DNA from: Psychromarinibacter sediminicola
GTDB taxonomy: Bacteria > Pseudomonadota > Alphaproteobacteria > Rhodobacterales > Rhodobacteraceae
Direction: 5' to 3'
Assembly (NCBI RefSeq): GCF_029168335.1
Contig: NZ_JARGYC010000045.1
Span: 1-37,720 of the forward strand
Length of the DNA: 37,720 bases
The notes beneath the pieces are model-generated. The model searched no databases, was not told the origin of the DNA, and was given only the letters and a program-made list of their open reading frames with translations. Each line of letters begins with the position of its first letter. The first letter of the stretch is position 1. A program made the position numbers and the translations under genes. Of the stretch, positions 16,762 to 24,880 are shown piece after piece.

Positions 16762-18180
16762 TCAGTCCCTGAGCGACTCCTCCCGCAGCCCGTCCGCCAG
16801 AAGGTTCAACCCCAGCACCAGGCTCAGCAGCGCCAGCGCCGGCGGCAGGGCGGGATGCAGGTAGATCGTCAGCAGCTTGCGCCCCTCGTTGATCGTCGAG
16901 CCCCAGTCCGGGCTTTCCGGCGACAGCCCCAGCCCGAAGAAGCCCAGCGTGCCCAGAAGGATGGTCGTGTAGCCGATGCGCAGGCAGAAATCGACGATCA
17001 GCGGCCCGCGCGCGTTGGGCAGAATCTCCCACAGCATGATGTACCACGGCCCTTCGCCCCGGGTCTGCGCGGCGGCCACGTAGTCGCGCGTCTTGATGTC
17101 CAGTGCCAGGCCCCGGACGATCCGGAAGACGGTGGGCGAGTTCACGAAGACCACCGCCACGAAGACCACCAGCAGGTTCGGCGGAAACTCGATCAGCCCC
17201 AGCGGATCGGCGTTCCAGGCGATCCCGGAATAGAGCCACAGCCCGACGACCAGCGTGCTCCCGATATAGATCGCCCGCTTCGTCGTCTGGGTGTGGAACC
17301 GCGAATTGAACAGCACCGAAAAGAAGATGATCGGAAACAGGAACAGCACCGCCGCCATGTAGACGGGAATGCCCGTCGCCACGATCTCGGGCGTGACCAG
17401 GAGGTAGAACAGCAGGATCACCGGGAAGGCCAGGATCAGGTTGGCCAGAAAGGACAGGAAGGTATCCAGCCGCCCGCCGTAATAGGCCGCCGGCAGGCCC
17501 AGCGTGATGCCGACCATGAAGGCGAAGAGCGTGGCGAATGGGGCGATGCGGATCACCTCCCACGCGCCCTTGATCATCCGGCTGAACACGTCGCGCGCCA
17601 GGTTGTCGCCGCCCAAGAGGTAATAGGGATACTCCCCCGCCTCGGCCCCGCGCAGCGGCGTGCCCGGCGGCTTGTTCTTCATCCCCGAGGCCTGCTCCAG
17701 CGCGCCATGCGTCACGATCAGGTCCATCGCGCCGAAGACCCCGGCAAAGACCCAGAACATCACCAGCGCGAAGCCGATCATGCCGATGGTCGAGTCGAAC
17801 AGCTTGCCGTAAAGGCCCAGCCGCCGCTTGAACGTCATCGACAGCGCGAAGGTCACGATCAGCGCGATCCAGACCGGCATCAGCTGCAGCGAGACCGCGC
17901 CCACGATCCCCTTGCCCTGATAGCCCGGCATCATCGGCCCGATCGCAAGATAGGCGAGGCAGACCGCGACGATCACGCCGAAGCTGCCCATCACGGCCCA
18001 GCCGACATAGTCCACGACGGTCCGCGGCGCCGCCACCGTCGGCCCCTCGGCCACCGGGCGCGGCACGAAGACCGACAGCACGATCTGCACGATCACCGAC
18101 ACGGCGAACACCACCGCCGCCGCCAGCAGCAGCGGGTTCAGCACCGGCCCCAGCGTTCCGGTCCAGCTCAGCGGTTCCAT
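16762..18180 (-). CDS. Peptide-type ABC transporter permease, DppC-like, enlarged
   Basis: This inner-membrane subunit has the binding-protein-dependent permease domain in its C-terminal part, with the EAA loop at TRDYVAAAQTRGEGPWYIML and LPNARGPLIVDF, and the C-terminal GFFGLGLSPESPDWGSTINE typical of DppC proteins. At 472 residues it is much longer than the usual ~300: extra hydrophobic segments near 12-38, 62-84 and 92-112 precede the standard first helix, and an extra helix (IYIGSTLVVGLWLYSGIAW) is inserted mid-domain. The start ATG 18180 has a strong GGGAGGGA ribosome site; the longer frame is not needed. It partners the permease at 18311. Confidence 0.93.
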   Translation of the reverse strand: MEPLSWTGTLGPVLNPLLLAAAVVFAVSVIVQIVLSVFVPRPVAEGPTVAAPRTVVDYVGWAVMGSFGVIVAVCLAYLAIGPMMPGYQGKGIVGAVSLQLMPVWIALIVTFALSMTFKRRLGLYGKLFDSTIGMIGFALVMFWVFAGVFGAMDLIVTHGALEQASGMKNKPPGTPLRGAEAGEYPYYLLGGDNLARDVFSRMIKGAWEVIRIAPFATLFAFMVGITLGLPAAYYGGRLDTFLSFLANLILAFPVILLFYLLVTPEIVATGIPVYMAAVLFLFPIIFFSVLFNSRFHTQTTKRAIYIGSTLVVGLWLYSGIAWNADPLGLIEFPPNLLVVFVAVVFVNSPTVFRIVRGLALDIKTRDYVAAAQTRGEGPWYIMLWEILPNARGPLIVDFCLRIGYTTILLGTLGFFGLGLSPESPDWGSTINEGRKLLTIYLHPALPPALALLSLVLGLNLLADGLREESLRD

Positions 18181-18218
18181 GCGTCCCTCCCGCAGCATTG
18201 GGCCATGCGCACCGTCCT

Positions 18219-18250
18219 GCTTCTTCTCGTTGCAAATACGCCAGGGGGGT
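18219..18250 (-). repeat. Copy 4 of the GTATTT...AAGAAGAAG 3'-end motif
   Basis: On the minus strand CCCCCCTGGCGTATTTGCAA followed by CGAGAAGAAG lies 61 bases after the DppB-like permease stop (18311), in its sense direction. It is nearly identical to the copy at 5391-5413 in its AT-rich part. Confidence 0.5.
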
Positions 18251-18275
18251 GCAGGGGGGACAGCGTCCCCCCTGC
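18251..18275 (-). terminator. Perfect 11-bp stem-loop between the two permease genes
   Basis: GCAGGGGGGAC (18251-18261) and GTCCCCCCTGC (18265-18275) pair perfectly over a three-base loop. It follows the first permease gene within the operon, with no T-run, so partial termination or transcript protection is more likely than a full stop. Confidence 0.5.
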
Positions 18276-18310
18276 CTCGGTCGGATCGCGCAGCGATTCG
18301 AAACGGGCCA

Positions 18311-19357
18311 TCACGTCACCCTGATCCGCGGATTGAGATAGACATAGCCGATATCCGAGATCAGCTGCGTCACCAGCACCACGAAGACCGACACCACCGA
18401 GACGCCCAAGAGCAGCTCGATGTCGTTGTTCCCCGCAGCCTCCACCAGCGTCCAGCCGAAGCCCTTGTAGTTGAACAGCGTCTCCACGATCACCACCCCG
18501 TTCAACAGCCACGGGAACTGCAGCATGATCACCGTGAACGGCGCGATCAGCGCGTTCCTCAGCGCATGTTTCAGCACGATGGTGCGGAACTTCACCCCCT
18601 TCAGCCGCGCCGTCCGGATGTACTGCGCGGTCATCACCTCGGCCATGCTGGCCCGCGTCATCCGCGCGATATAGCCCATGCCATAAAGCGCGATGGTCAG
18701 CACCGGCAGGGTGAAATTCTCCCAGGTGATGTTGTCCATGGCGCTGGTCGCGGTGCCCTTGAACCACTTCAGCCCCACCGCCGACGAGGCGAAGACCGCG
18801 ATGAAGATCACGCCCGAGACGTATTCCGGCGTCGCCGTCGTCATGATCGAGGCGGTCGAGAGCGAGCGGTCCAGCTTCGAGCCCTCGCGCATCCCCGCCA
18901 GCACGCCGATGATCAGCGCGCCGGGCACCATCACGCACATCACCGCCAGCATCAGCCAGCCGGTCAGGCCCAGCCGCTTGAACACGATCTCGCCCGCCGG
19001 CTCGCGGAACACCGTGGAATAGCCCCAGTCGCCCTGCAGCACGCCGCAGAACCGCGGCGCCTCCTCCGGCGTCATCCCGGCGTCGATGCAGCGGCCGCGG
19101 ACCGTCCCGTCCTCGGCCTCGACGACATAGCCGGGCAGCACGCCCAGCCATTCGCCGTATTTCACGAACAGGTTGCGGTCATAGCCGCGCTCGCCGAGCC
19201 ATGTGGCGACCTGTTCGTCGGTCATCCGCATGTTGCCCTGCGTCTTCGCCAGCTTTTCGAGGTTGGGATAGAGGTTGGTCAGGAAAAAGACGATGAAGGT
19301 GAGGCACAGCGCGGTCAGCAGCATCACCACGACCCGTCTAAGAATGAACAGACCCAA
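18311..19357 (-). CDS. Peptide-type ABC transporter permease, DppB-like
   Basis: This 348-residue inner-membrane subunit begins MGLFILRRVVVMLLTALCLT, the typical DppB N-terminal helix followed by FIVFFLTNLYPN. A periplasmic loop of about 80 residues (with C at RCIDAGM and FCGVLQGDWGYS) separates helices 1 and 2. The permease domain includes TPEYVSGVIFIAVF, the EAA loop (AQYIRTARLKGVKFRTIVLK, then HALRNALIAP) and the C-terminal GFGWTLVEAAGNNDIELLLG, all as in the family. It sits 134 bases downstream of the binding-protein gene, across a strong hairpin, and 130 bases before the second permease. Confidence 0.95.
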   Translation of the reverse strand: MGLFILRRVVVMLLTALCLTFIVFFLTNLYPNLEKLAKTQGNMRMTDEQVATWLGERGYDRNLFVKYGEWLGVLPGYVVEAEDGTVRGRCIDAGMTPEEAPRFCGVLQGDWGYSTVFREPAGEIVFKRLGLTGWLMLAVMCVMVPGALIIGVLAGMREGSKLDRSLSTASIMTTATPEYVSGVIFIAVFASSAVGLKWFKGTATSAMDNITWENFTLPVLTIALYGMGYIARMTRASMAEVMTAQYIRTARLKGVKFRTIVLKHALRNALIAPFTVIMLQFPWLLNGVVIVETLFNYKGFGWTLVEAAGNNDIELLLGVSVVSVFVVLVTQLISDIGYVYLNPRIRVT

Positions 19358-19445
19358 ATTCGTCCCCCTGTCCTGGCGCGGCCGCGTCCGTCCCGTCCGG
19401 CGCGTGCCGCGCGCGGCCGGCCTGCCGCGCTGTCAGTTCTTGTGC

Positions 19446-19472
19446 GGACCGGGCGCGCGGGGCGCCCGGTCC
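19446..19472 (-). terminator. Strong stem-loop between binding-protein and permease genes
   Basis: GGACCGGGCGC (19446-19456) and GCGCCCGGTCC (19462-19472) form a perfect 11-bp stem with a five-base loop, 20 bases past the binding-protein stop. No T-run follows. Hairpins at this place in ABC operons (as after malE) protect the binding-protein mRNA or cut read-through, raising binding protein over permease. Confidence 0.6.
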
Positions 19473-19491
19473 GGTATCGTGCCGGCCGCGA

Positions 19492-21156
19492 TCACGCGGC
19501 GAAGCCGATCTTGTAGAGGTGGATCTCGTGCGCCGGGTGCTTCTCGCCGTTCACGACATTGCCGTTGTGGTGGTTATAGAGCGACCGCCAGTAGGGCTGG
19601 ATGATCACACCGTCGTCGCGCAGCAGCTGCTCGACCTCGGCGATCACCTCGCTGCGCGCGTCGGCATCCGCGATCGCGTTGGCGCGGTTGATCAGCGCGT
19701 CGAAATCCGGGTTCGCATAGGCGGCTTCGTTCCACGCCTCGCCCGAGCGGTAGGCCAGGGTCAGCACCTGCACCTCCAGCGGGCGGTGGTTCCACTGGGT
19801 GGCGCTGAGCGGATACTCCGTCCACTTGTTCCAGAAGGTGTTGCCCGGCAGGATCGTGCGCTGCACCGGGATCCCAGCGTCGCGCAGCTGCGCCGCCAGC
19901 GCGTCGCCGGTGTTGCGCTGCCAGTCGTCGTCGACGGTGATCAGCTCGTGCTCGAAATCGGCCATCTCCGCCTCTTCCAGCAGCGCCACGGCGCCGTCGG
20001 GGTCGAAGGCCGCCGGGCCGATATCGGCATAGGCCGGGTGGATCGGGCAGACATGGTGGTTCGCCGCCACGCGGCCCCGGTCGGAATAGCCCAGCTCCAG
20101 CAGCACCGCGTTGTCGACGGCCATCGCCAGCGCGCGCCGGACGCGGACGTCCGAATAGGGCTTCATGCCGCCGACCTCGGCCTCCTGGTTGCCGCGGAAC
20201 ACGATGGTGGCCGCGGTCACGGTCTCGGTCTTGGTCCAGCCGATCGCGTCCATCACGTCGATGAAATCGCCGACCGTCTCGTAGAGCAGGTCGACCTCCT
20301 CGGATTCCGCCGCCGCGACCCAGGCCGAGGGGTCGGTGCCGTAGTCGATGAACTCGATGCGGTCGACATAGGGGCCGCCGTAGATCTCGGTGCCCCACCA
20401 TTCGTGGTCGGTGTTGCGTTCGAGGATGCAGTTGATTCCCACCTCCATGCTGACCGGGCGGAACGGGCCGGTGCCGATGCCGTTGTCGAACGGGCTGCCG
20501 CCCTCGTAGCTCGAATGCACGATCGCGGCCGGGTAGTCGGACATGTTGGCGATCACCGACACGTCAGGCGCCGACAGGTTCAGCACCACGGTATGCTCGT
20601 CCGTCACCTCGATGGCGCCCTCGCGGGCCTGGCCGGTGTCTTGGTCGATCAGCCCGCCCATGCGGCTGGCCATCGAGTTGTCGGCCATGTTCTTGTCGCA
20701 CCATCCGGCGATGTTGCGCGCCACGTCCTCGGCGGTGAAGGCGTCGCCGTTGTTCCAGGTCACGCCCTGGCGGACGTTCAGGATGTATTGCGTGGCGTCG
20801 TCGTTGACCTCCCAGCTGTCCAGCAGCATCGGCCGGAACGAGCCGTCGCTGTTGTACTCGACCAGGTATTCCAGGAAGCCGCGCGACTGGTTGCCGATCT
20901 CGGACCAGTCATAGGCGCGCGGGTCCTTCATGCCCTTGACCGACTGCTGGATGCGCAGCGTGCCGCCCTGCTGCATGTGCTCGGCCGCGCGCGCCGGGGC
21001 GTTCAGCCCGATCAGCCCGTAGGCCGCCGCGGCGCCCACGCCCATCGAGGTCGCGCGGGCGAGGAATTCGCGGCGGTCGATCAGGCCGGCGCGGTATTCG
21101 TCGGCATACATCTCGGCCGCGGGATGGATGCGGCCGTCTCCGGTGTCCTTGGTCAT
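19492..21156 (-). CDS. Tat-exported solute-binding protein of the peptide-type ABC transporter (SBP family 5)
   Basis: This periplasmic receptor captures the substrate and delivers it to the permeases. The 554-residue protein has a long N-terminus with twin arginines (IDRREFLARATSMGVGAAAA, RR at 28-29) and an Ala-X-Ala site (APARAAEH), so it is likely exported folded through Tat. Family-5 motifs include LLDSWEVNDDATQYILNVRQ, GVTWNNGDAFTAEDVARNI and VRRALAMAVDN. ATG 21156 has AGGGAGC seven bases upstream; the longer frame running to 22092 is antisense-like noise over the regulator gene. Substrate is unknown. It is the first structural gene of the operon. Confidence 0.94.
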   Translation of the reverse strand: MTKDTGDGRIHPAAEMYADEYRAGLIDRREFLARATSMGVGAAAAYGLIGLNAPARAAEHMQQGGTLRIQQSVKGMKDPRAYDWSEIGNQSRGFLEYLVEYNSDGSFRPMLLDSWEVNDDATQYILNVRQGVTWNNGDAFTAEDVARNIAGWCDKNMADNSMASRMGGLIDQDTGQAREGAIEVTDEHTVVLNLSAPDVSVIANMSDYPAAIVHSSYEGGSPFDNGIGTGPFRPVSMEVGINCILERNTDHEWWGTEIYGGPYVDRIEFIDYGTDPSAWVAAAESEEVDLLYETVGDFIDVMDAIGWTKTETVTAATIVFRGNQEAEVGGMKPYSDVRVRRALAMAVDNAVLLELGYSDRGRVAANHHVCPIHPAYADIGPAAFDPDGAVALLEEAEMADFEHELITVDDDWQRNTGDALAAQLRDAGIPVQRTILPGNTFWNKWTEYPLSATQWNHRPLEVQVLTLAYRSGEAWNEAAYANPDFDALINRANAIADADARSEVIAEVEQLLRDDGVIIQPYWRSLYNHHNGNVVNGEKHPAHEIHLYKIGFAA

Positions 21157-21300
21157 CGTAAGCTCCCTGTCAGTCCTTTTTGGAGTCGTTTCCCTCTGCG
21201 GCCCCCGGCATGCGCCCGTCGCGACGGGGCCTCTCCCGGGAGACCGGACTTCCTTTCGTTTCGCATTCCGCACGCGGGCGCGCGGGGCGTCAACGGTCGC

Positions 21301-21322
21301 TTCCGGCGCTTGATTGCCGGAA
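21301..21322. promoter_or_regulatory. Inverted repeat in the binding-protein leader region
   Basis: TTCCGGC (21301-21307) and GCCGGAA (21316-21322) are perfect arms separated by eight bases, about 145 bases before the binding-protein start. It may be an operator or part of the end of the araC-type transcript. Confidence 0.35.
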
Positions 21323-21353
21323 AGCGACATTGGACTGAAGGAAAAACGACACC

Positions 21354-21370
21354 GTCTTGCATTGCAAGAC
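21354..21370. promoter_or_regulatory. 17-base perfect palindrome, candidate operator
   Basis: GTCTTGCA-T-TGCAAGAC is a perfect palindrome with one central base, 38 bases past the regulator stop and about 198 bases before the binding-protein start. It overlaps a TTGCAA that could be a -35 box. Its length and symmetry fit a dimeric repressor site better than a site for an AraC protein. A short hairpin ending the regulator transcript (TTTTT follows ~7 bases later on the minus strand) is the alternative. Confidence 0.45.
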
Positions 21371-21407
21371 AAATCCGGGTGTGCGGCATGTCCCGCGTCA
21401 GAACGGC

Positions 21408-22235
21408 TCAGCCATGCTTGCGGAAGGCCGTCGGCGTCGCGCCCGTATGTTTCTGGAAGGCGCGGGTAAAATAGGCCGCGGAGTTGAAGCCCAGCTCGCC
21501 CGCGATCTCCTTCACCGGCCGCCGCGTCTCGGCCAGGAGCTTGCGCGCCTCGAAATGCACCCGGTCCGCCAGAAGGGCCGAGGCCGAGCGTCCGCAGGCG
21601 ATCTTGCAGCACCGCGTCAGGTGGGTCGGCGTCACGCCGAGCTGCTGGGCGTAGTAGTTGATCGTGCGCCCGGTCTTGAAGTCGCGCTCCACCATCGCCG
21701 AGTAGGCCGCGGCCAGCCGGCGGGCGGCGTCGGGGTGCAGGTCCTGCCGGTTGCCGGCCTCCAGCTCGCGGTCGAGCCAGACGGCCAGAAGCCCGGCATG
21801 CGCCAGCATCGCGCGCTCCTTGCCGGGGCGGTCGGATTTCAGCTCGGCCTGGATGTTCTCGATCATCACCGACAGCTCGGCCTGCTGCGCCACGTCGCGG
21901 AAGCGCAGATGCACCGGCTCTTCCGGCAGGTTCAGCGACGGGTCGGGCGGCAGGTAGACCGCGGTGCCGAAGACCTGCCCCGACATCTCGTAGCCGTGCA
22001 TCGTGTTCGCCGGCAGAAAGACCGCATGATGCGCGCCGAAGCCGTGGGTCACGCCGGCCACGGTGATCCGGCCCTGTCCGCGGGTGAACCACAGAAGCAG
22101 GGGTTGCGCGTAAGAGCGCATCGCCTCGGTCCGCCAGCGGGTTTCGGATGTGACGCGCGGCAGCGATTCCACACGGAACCGGCGCGTCTTCAGCCCCTGA
22201 TTGATGTCGGGGCGGTTCTCGCTAAAAATGCGCAT
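21408..22235 (-). CDS. AraC-family transcriptional regulator
   Basis: The 275-residue protein has an N-terminal cupin-like sensing domain (~20-110: QPLLLWFTRGQGRITVAGVT, then HHAVFLPANTMHGYEM) and a C-terminal pair of helix-turn-helix motifs: YYAQQLGVTPTHLTRCCK (first HTH) and VKEIAGELGFNSAAYFTRAF followed by QKHTGATPTAFRK (second HTH with the family signature). It lies directly upstream of the transporter operon on the same strand, 251 bases away, so it is the likely local activator of that operon, perhaps responding to the transported compound. A 13-base tandem repeat before its start may be its own binding site. Confidence 0.93.
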   Translation of the reverse strand: MRIFSENRPDINQGLKTRRFRVESLPRVTSETRWRTEAMRSYAQPLLLWFTRGQGRITVAGVTHGFGAHHAVFLPANTMHGYEMSGQVFGTAVYLPPDPSLNLPEEPVHLRFRDVAQQAELSVMIENIQAELKSDRPGKERAMLAHAGLLAVWLDRELEAGNRQDLHPDAARRLAAAYSAMVERDFKTGRTINYYAQQLGVTPTHLTRCCKIACGRSASALLADRVHFEARKLLAETRRPVKEIAGELGFNSAAYFTRAFQKHTGATPTAFRKHG

Positions 22236-22284
22236 GGTGGTCGTTAAACTTCACTGTCCCCAGGTCTCCGCTGCGCCGCCCCTT

Positions 22285-22310
22285 GTTGTGGTTCCGTGTT
22301 GTGGTTCCGT
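22285..22310. repeat. 13-base perfect tandem repeat upstream of the AraC-type gene
   Basis: GTTGTGGTTCCGT occurs twice with no gap (22285-22297 and 22298-22310), 50-75 bases before the regulator start and 25 bases past the miaA stop. AraC proteins commonly bind direct repeats, so self-regulation is plausible; a simple replication slip is the alternative. Confidence 0.6.
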
Positions 22311-22334
22311 TGGCAGCTGGAACGCTTTTGGCAG

Positions 22335-23219
22335 TCAGGGCAACGCGATAGGCATCCAGGCCCGCATTCTGGACCGAAACCAGGTCCGTTGTCTCTTGGC
22401 GAATTGGCGGGTCGCGGTTTTTCCGTCGGCGACTGCGTCTTTCAGGCTACGGTTGCCCTGGAGGAAATCCATCAACTCTGCCGCGCCGATGGCCTTGGAC
22501 GAGGGCAGGGCGGGATCCCAGCCCCGTTCCAGGTTGCGCTCCGCCTCGTCCAGCGCGCCGTTCGCGATCATCGCGTCGAACCGCCGGTCGATGCGGTCGC
22601 CCAGCCAGTCGCGGTCGGCGTCGAGCAAGAGCGGCTGCGCGGCCGCCAGCGGCAACAGCGGCGGCGGCGTCTCGTCCTGCCAGGCGGCCAGGCCGCGCCC
22701 GGTGGTCCGCAGCACCTCCCAGGCGCGCTGCACCCGCATCGGGTTCTGCCGGTCGATCCGCGCCGCCGTCGCCGCGTCGAGTTCGGCCAGCAGCGCCGCC
22801 GCCCCCTCGGCCGCGATCCGCGCGTCGGCCGCCGCGCGAATCTCCGGCGGGGTCGGCGGGATGTCGGCCAGCCCTTCGGTCAGCGCCGTGAAATACAGCC
22901 CCGTGCCCCCCACGACGATCGGCCGTGCCGGCCCGTCCAGAAGCGGCGCGAGGTCGCGCAGCCAGTGGCCGACGGAATAGGACGCCGCGCGCCCCACATG
23001 GCCGTAGAGGGAATGCGGCGCCACCGCCTCTTCGTCCCGGGTCGGCCGGGCGGTCAGCACGCGCCAGTTCTCGAACACCTGCAGCGCATCGGCGTTCACG
23101 ATCACCCCGCCCAGCCGGCTCGCCACCTCCAGCGCCATCGCCGACTTGCCGCTGGCGGTGGGCCCGGCGATCAGCACCGGCCGCTCGGCATCCAGCCGTT
23201 TCATCCATTCGCCGCGCAT
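22335..23219 (-). CDS. miaA: tRNA dimethylallyltransferase
   Basis: MiaA adds a dimethylallyl group to A37 of tRNAs reading UNN codons, using DMAPP. The protein is 294 residues from ATG 23219, chosen because GGGAAG lies seven bases upstream; the next Met (23204) is possible. It shows the P-loop [28 protein letters not shown] (catalytic Asp and substrate segment), [26 protein letters not shown] and the C-terminal [10 protein letters not shown]. It is divergent from pyrH. Its isoprenoid substrate derives from the pathway of the nearby dxr gene. Confidence 0.95.
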   Translation of the reverse strand: MRGEWMKRLDAERPVLIAGPTASGKSAMALEVASRLGGVIVNADALQVFENWRVLTARPTRDEEAVAPHSLYGHVGRAASYSVGHWLRDLAPLLDGPARPIVVGGTGLYFTALTEGLADIPPTPPEIRAAADARIAAEGAAALLAELDAATAARIDRQNPMRVQRAWEVLRTTGRGLAAWQDETPPPLLPLAAAQPLLLDADRDWLGDRIDRRFDAMIANGALDEAERNLERGWDPALPSSKAIGAAELMDFLQGNRSLKDAVADGKTATRQFAKRQRTWFRSRMRAWMPIALP

Positions 23220-23234
23220 CGGTCGCTTCCCGCA

Positions 23235-23263
23235 TTGAACCTGCCCCGCTTTTCCCTCATTTT
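23235..23263 (+). promoter_or_regulatory. Candidate promoter of the pyrH-led block
   Basis: TTGAAC (23235-23240) and CATTTT (23258-23263) are 17 bases apart, 35 bases before the pyrH start. The -35 match is good and the -10 match weak. Confidence 0.35.
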
Positions 23264-23298
23264 GCGCGCCGAGCCAAACAGGACAGCGGGGCAGGACC

Positions 23299-24036
23299 AT
23301 GAGCGACGACGCGGAGGCGGCGGCGGAGACCAAGTACAGCCGGGTACTCCTGAAGATCTCGGGCGAGGCCCTGATGGGGGACCAGGGCTATGGCCTGCAC
23401 CCGCCGACGGTCGAACGCATCGCCAAGGAGGTCAAATCCGTCCACGATCTTGGCGTCGAGATCTGCATGGTCATCGGCGGCGGCAACATCTTCCGCGGCC
23501 TCGCCGGCAGCGCCCAGGGGATGGAGCGGACGACGGCCGACTACATGGGGATGCTCGCCACGGTGATGAACGCCCTGGCGATGCAGTCCAAACTGGAGGA
23601 ACTGGGCGTCTATTGCCGGGTGATCACCGCGATCCGCATGGACGAGGTGGCCGAGCCCTATATCCGGCGCCGCGCCGTCCGGCACCTGGAGAAAAAGCGC
23701 GTCTGCATCTTCGCCGCCGGCACCGGCAACCCCTATTTCACCACCGATACGGCCGCGACGCTGCGCGCCAACGAGATGAATTGCGAGGCGATCTTCAAGG
23801 GCACCAAGGTCGACGGCGTCTACGACTGCGACCCGCGCAAGAACGACGACGCCCGCCGCTACGACCGGGTGAGCTATGACGAGGTCCTGCAGAAGCATCT
23901 GAACGTCATGGACGCCTCGGCCATCGCGCTCGCCCGCGACAACAACCTGCCGATCATCGTGTTCTCGCTGGACGAGCCGGGCGGGTTCCGGGGCATCCTG
24001 GCCGGGAAAGGCACCTACAGCATCGTGCATAGCTGA
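23299..24036 (+). CDS. pyrH: UMP kinase
   Basis: PyrH phosphorylates UMP to UDP with ATP, and is the hexameric bacterial enzyme of the amino-acid-kinase fold, distinct from eukaryotic UMP/CMP kinases. The 245-residue protein has [20 protein letters not shown] at the N-terminus, [10 protein letters not shown] (phosphate/UMP-binding), the [16 protein letters not shown] helix, [18 protein letters not shown] and the C-terminal [20 protein letters not shown]. It leads the envelope/translation block, followed by frr in the order (pyrH-frr-uppS-cdsA) conserved across most proteobacteria. Confidence 0.97.
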   Translation: MSDDAEAAAETKYSRVLLKISGEALMGDQGYGLHPPTVERIAKEVKSVHDLGVEICMVIGGGNIFRGLAGSAQGMERTTADYMGMLATVMNALAMQSKLEELGVYCRVITAIRMDEVAEPYIRRRAVRHLEKKRVCIFAAGTGNPYFTTDTAATLRANEMNCEAIFKGTKVDGVYDCDPRKNDDARRYDRVSYDEVLQKHLNVMDASAIALARDNNLPIIVFSLDEPGGFRGILAGKGTYSIVHS

Positions 24037-24049
24037 GGCGGAAACCGCG

Positions 24050-24071
24050 CCGCGCGGAATCGGCCGCGCGG
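24050..24071 (+). terminator. GC-rich stem-loop between pyrH and frr
   Basis: CCGCGCGG occurs twice (24050-24057 and 24064-24071) and, being self-complementary, can pair over a six-base loop 14 bases past the pyrH stop. No T-run follows, so it may attenuate, not end, transcription into frr. Confidence 0.35.
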
Positions 24072-24160
24072 TGTCCGACATCTATACATCCGGCCGATCA
24101 AGGCGTTATAAGGCCCCGACCCTCGGGAGGGGCGCGCAAGATCGAAAAGAGCGGCACACC

Positions 24161-24724
24161 ATGTCTGAAGATATCGAAATCGACCTAGACGACCTGAAAC
24201 GCCGGATGGACGGCGCGATGACCGCGCTGCGGCAGGAATTCGCCTCGCTGCGCACCGGGCGGGCCTCGGCCTCGATGGTGGAGCCGATCACCGTGGAGGC
24301 CTACGGCACGCAGACCCCGATCAACCAGGTCGGCACCGTCAACGTGCCCGAGCCGCGGATGGTGACGATCAACGTCTGGGACAAGAGCCTGGTCAACAAG
24401 GTCGAGAAAGCGATCCGCGAAAGCGGTCTGGGGATCAACCCGCAGATGAACGGCACGATCATCATGCTGCCGATCCCCGAGCTGAACGAGGAGCGCCGCA
24501 AGGAGCTGACCAAGGTCGCCGGCCAGTATGCCGAGCAGGCCCGCGTCGCCGTGCGCAACGTGCGCCGCGACGGGATGGAACAGCTGAAGAAGGCCAAGGC
24601 CCAGGGCATGTCCGAGGACGAGCACAAGCTCTGGCACGACGAGATCCAGGAGCTGACCGACAGCCACATCAAGACCATCGACGACGCGCTGGAGACCAAG
24701 CAGTCCGAGATCATGCAGGTGTAA
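24161..24724 (+). CDS. frr: Ribosome recycling factor
   Basis: RRF, with EF-G, splits the ribosome after termination. The 187-residue protein begins [20 protein letters not shown] and contains [59 protein letters not shown] and the C-terminal three-helix bundle motif ([20 protein letters not shown], then [18 protein letters not shown]). Start ATG 24161 fits the family length; the open frame extends upstream into the leader, which holds no family sequence. The ribosome site (AAAGAG) is modest. Confidence 0.97.
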   Translation: MSEDIEIDLDDLKRRMDGAMTALRQEFASLRTGRASASMVEPITVEAYGTQTPINQVGTVNVPEPRMVTINVWDKSLVNKVEKAIRESGLGINPQMNGTIIMLPIPELNEERRKELTKVAGQYAEQARVAVRNVRRDGMEQLKKAKAQGMSEDEHKLWHDEIQELTDSHIKTIDDALETKQSEIMQV

Positions 24725-24775
24725 GCCGCCCATGGGGCGGCCGGCGTGACCCTCTGGCCGCGCCGGCGCGGTTTT
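24725..24775 (+). terminator. Probable Rho-independent terminator after frr
   Basis: Right after the frr stop, GCCGCCC-atg-GGGCGGC (24725-24741) forms a tight hairpin, and a second GC-rich palindrome CCGCGCCGGCGCGG (24758-24771) is followed by TTTT. Two TTGAC hexamers further on (from ~24783) could start a new transcript for uppS. Confidence 0.45.
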
Positions 24776-24880
24776 CGTCGCGGCGCTTGACGTTAAGACA
24801 TGAATGTTGGCTTGACCTGAGCGACACTGGCGACACATCCGAACGCAGCCGCCCGCAGCGGTGAGGCAAGGAGCAGCGAA

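Noticed and set aside
14146-18324. Very long plus-strand open frame (~1,390 codons) opposite the transporter genes
   Set aside because: It is the antisense of well-supported ABC genes; composition is Arg/His/Gln-rich with no family motifs, the usual high-GC shadow.
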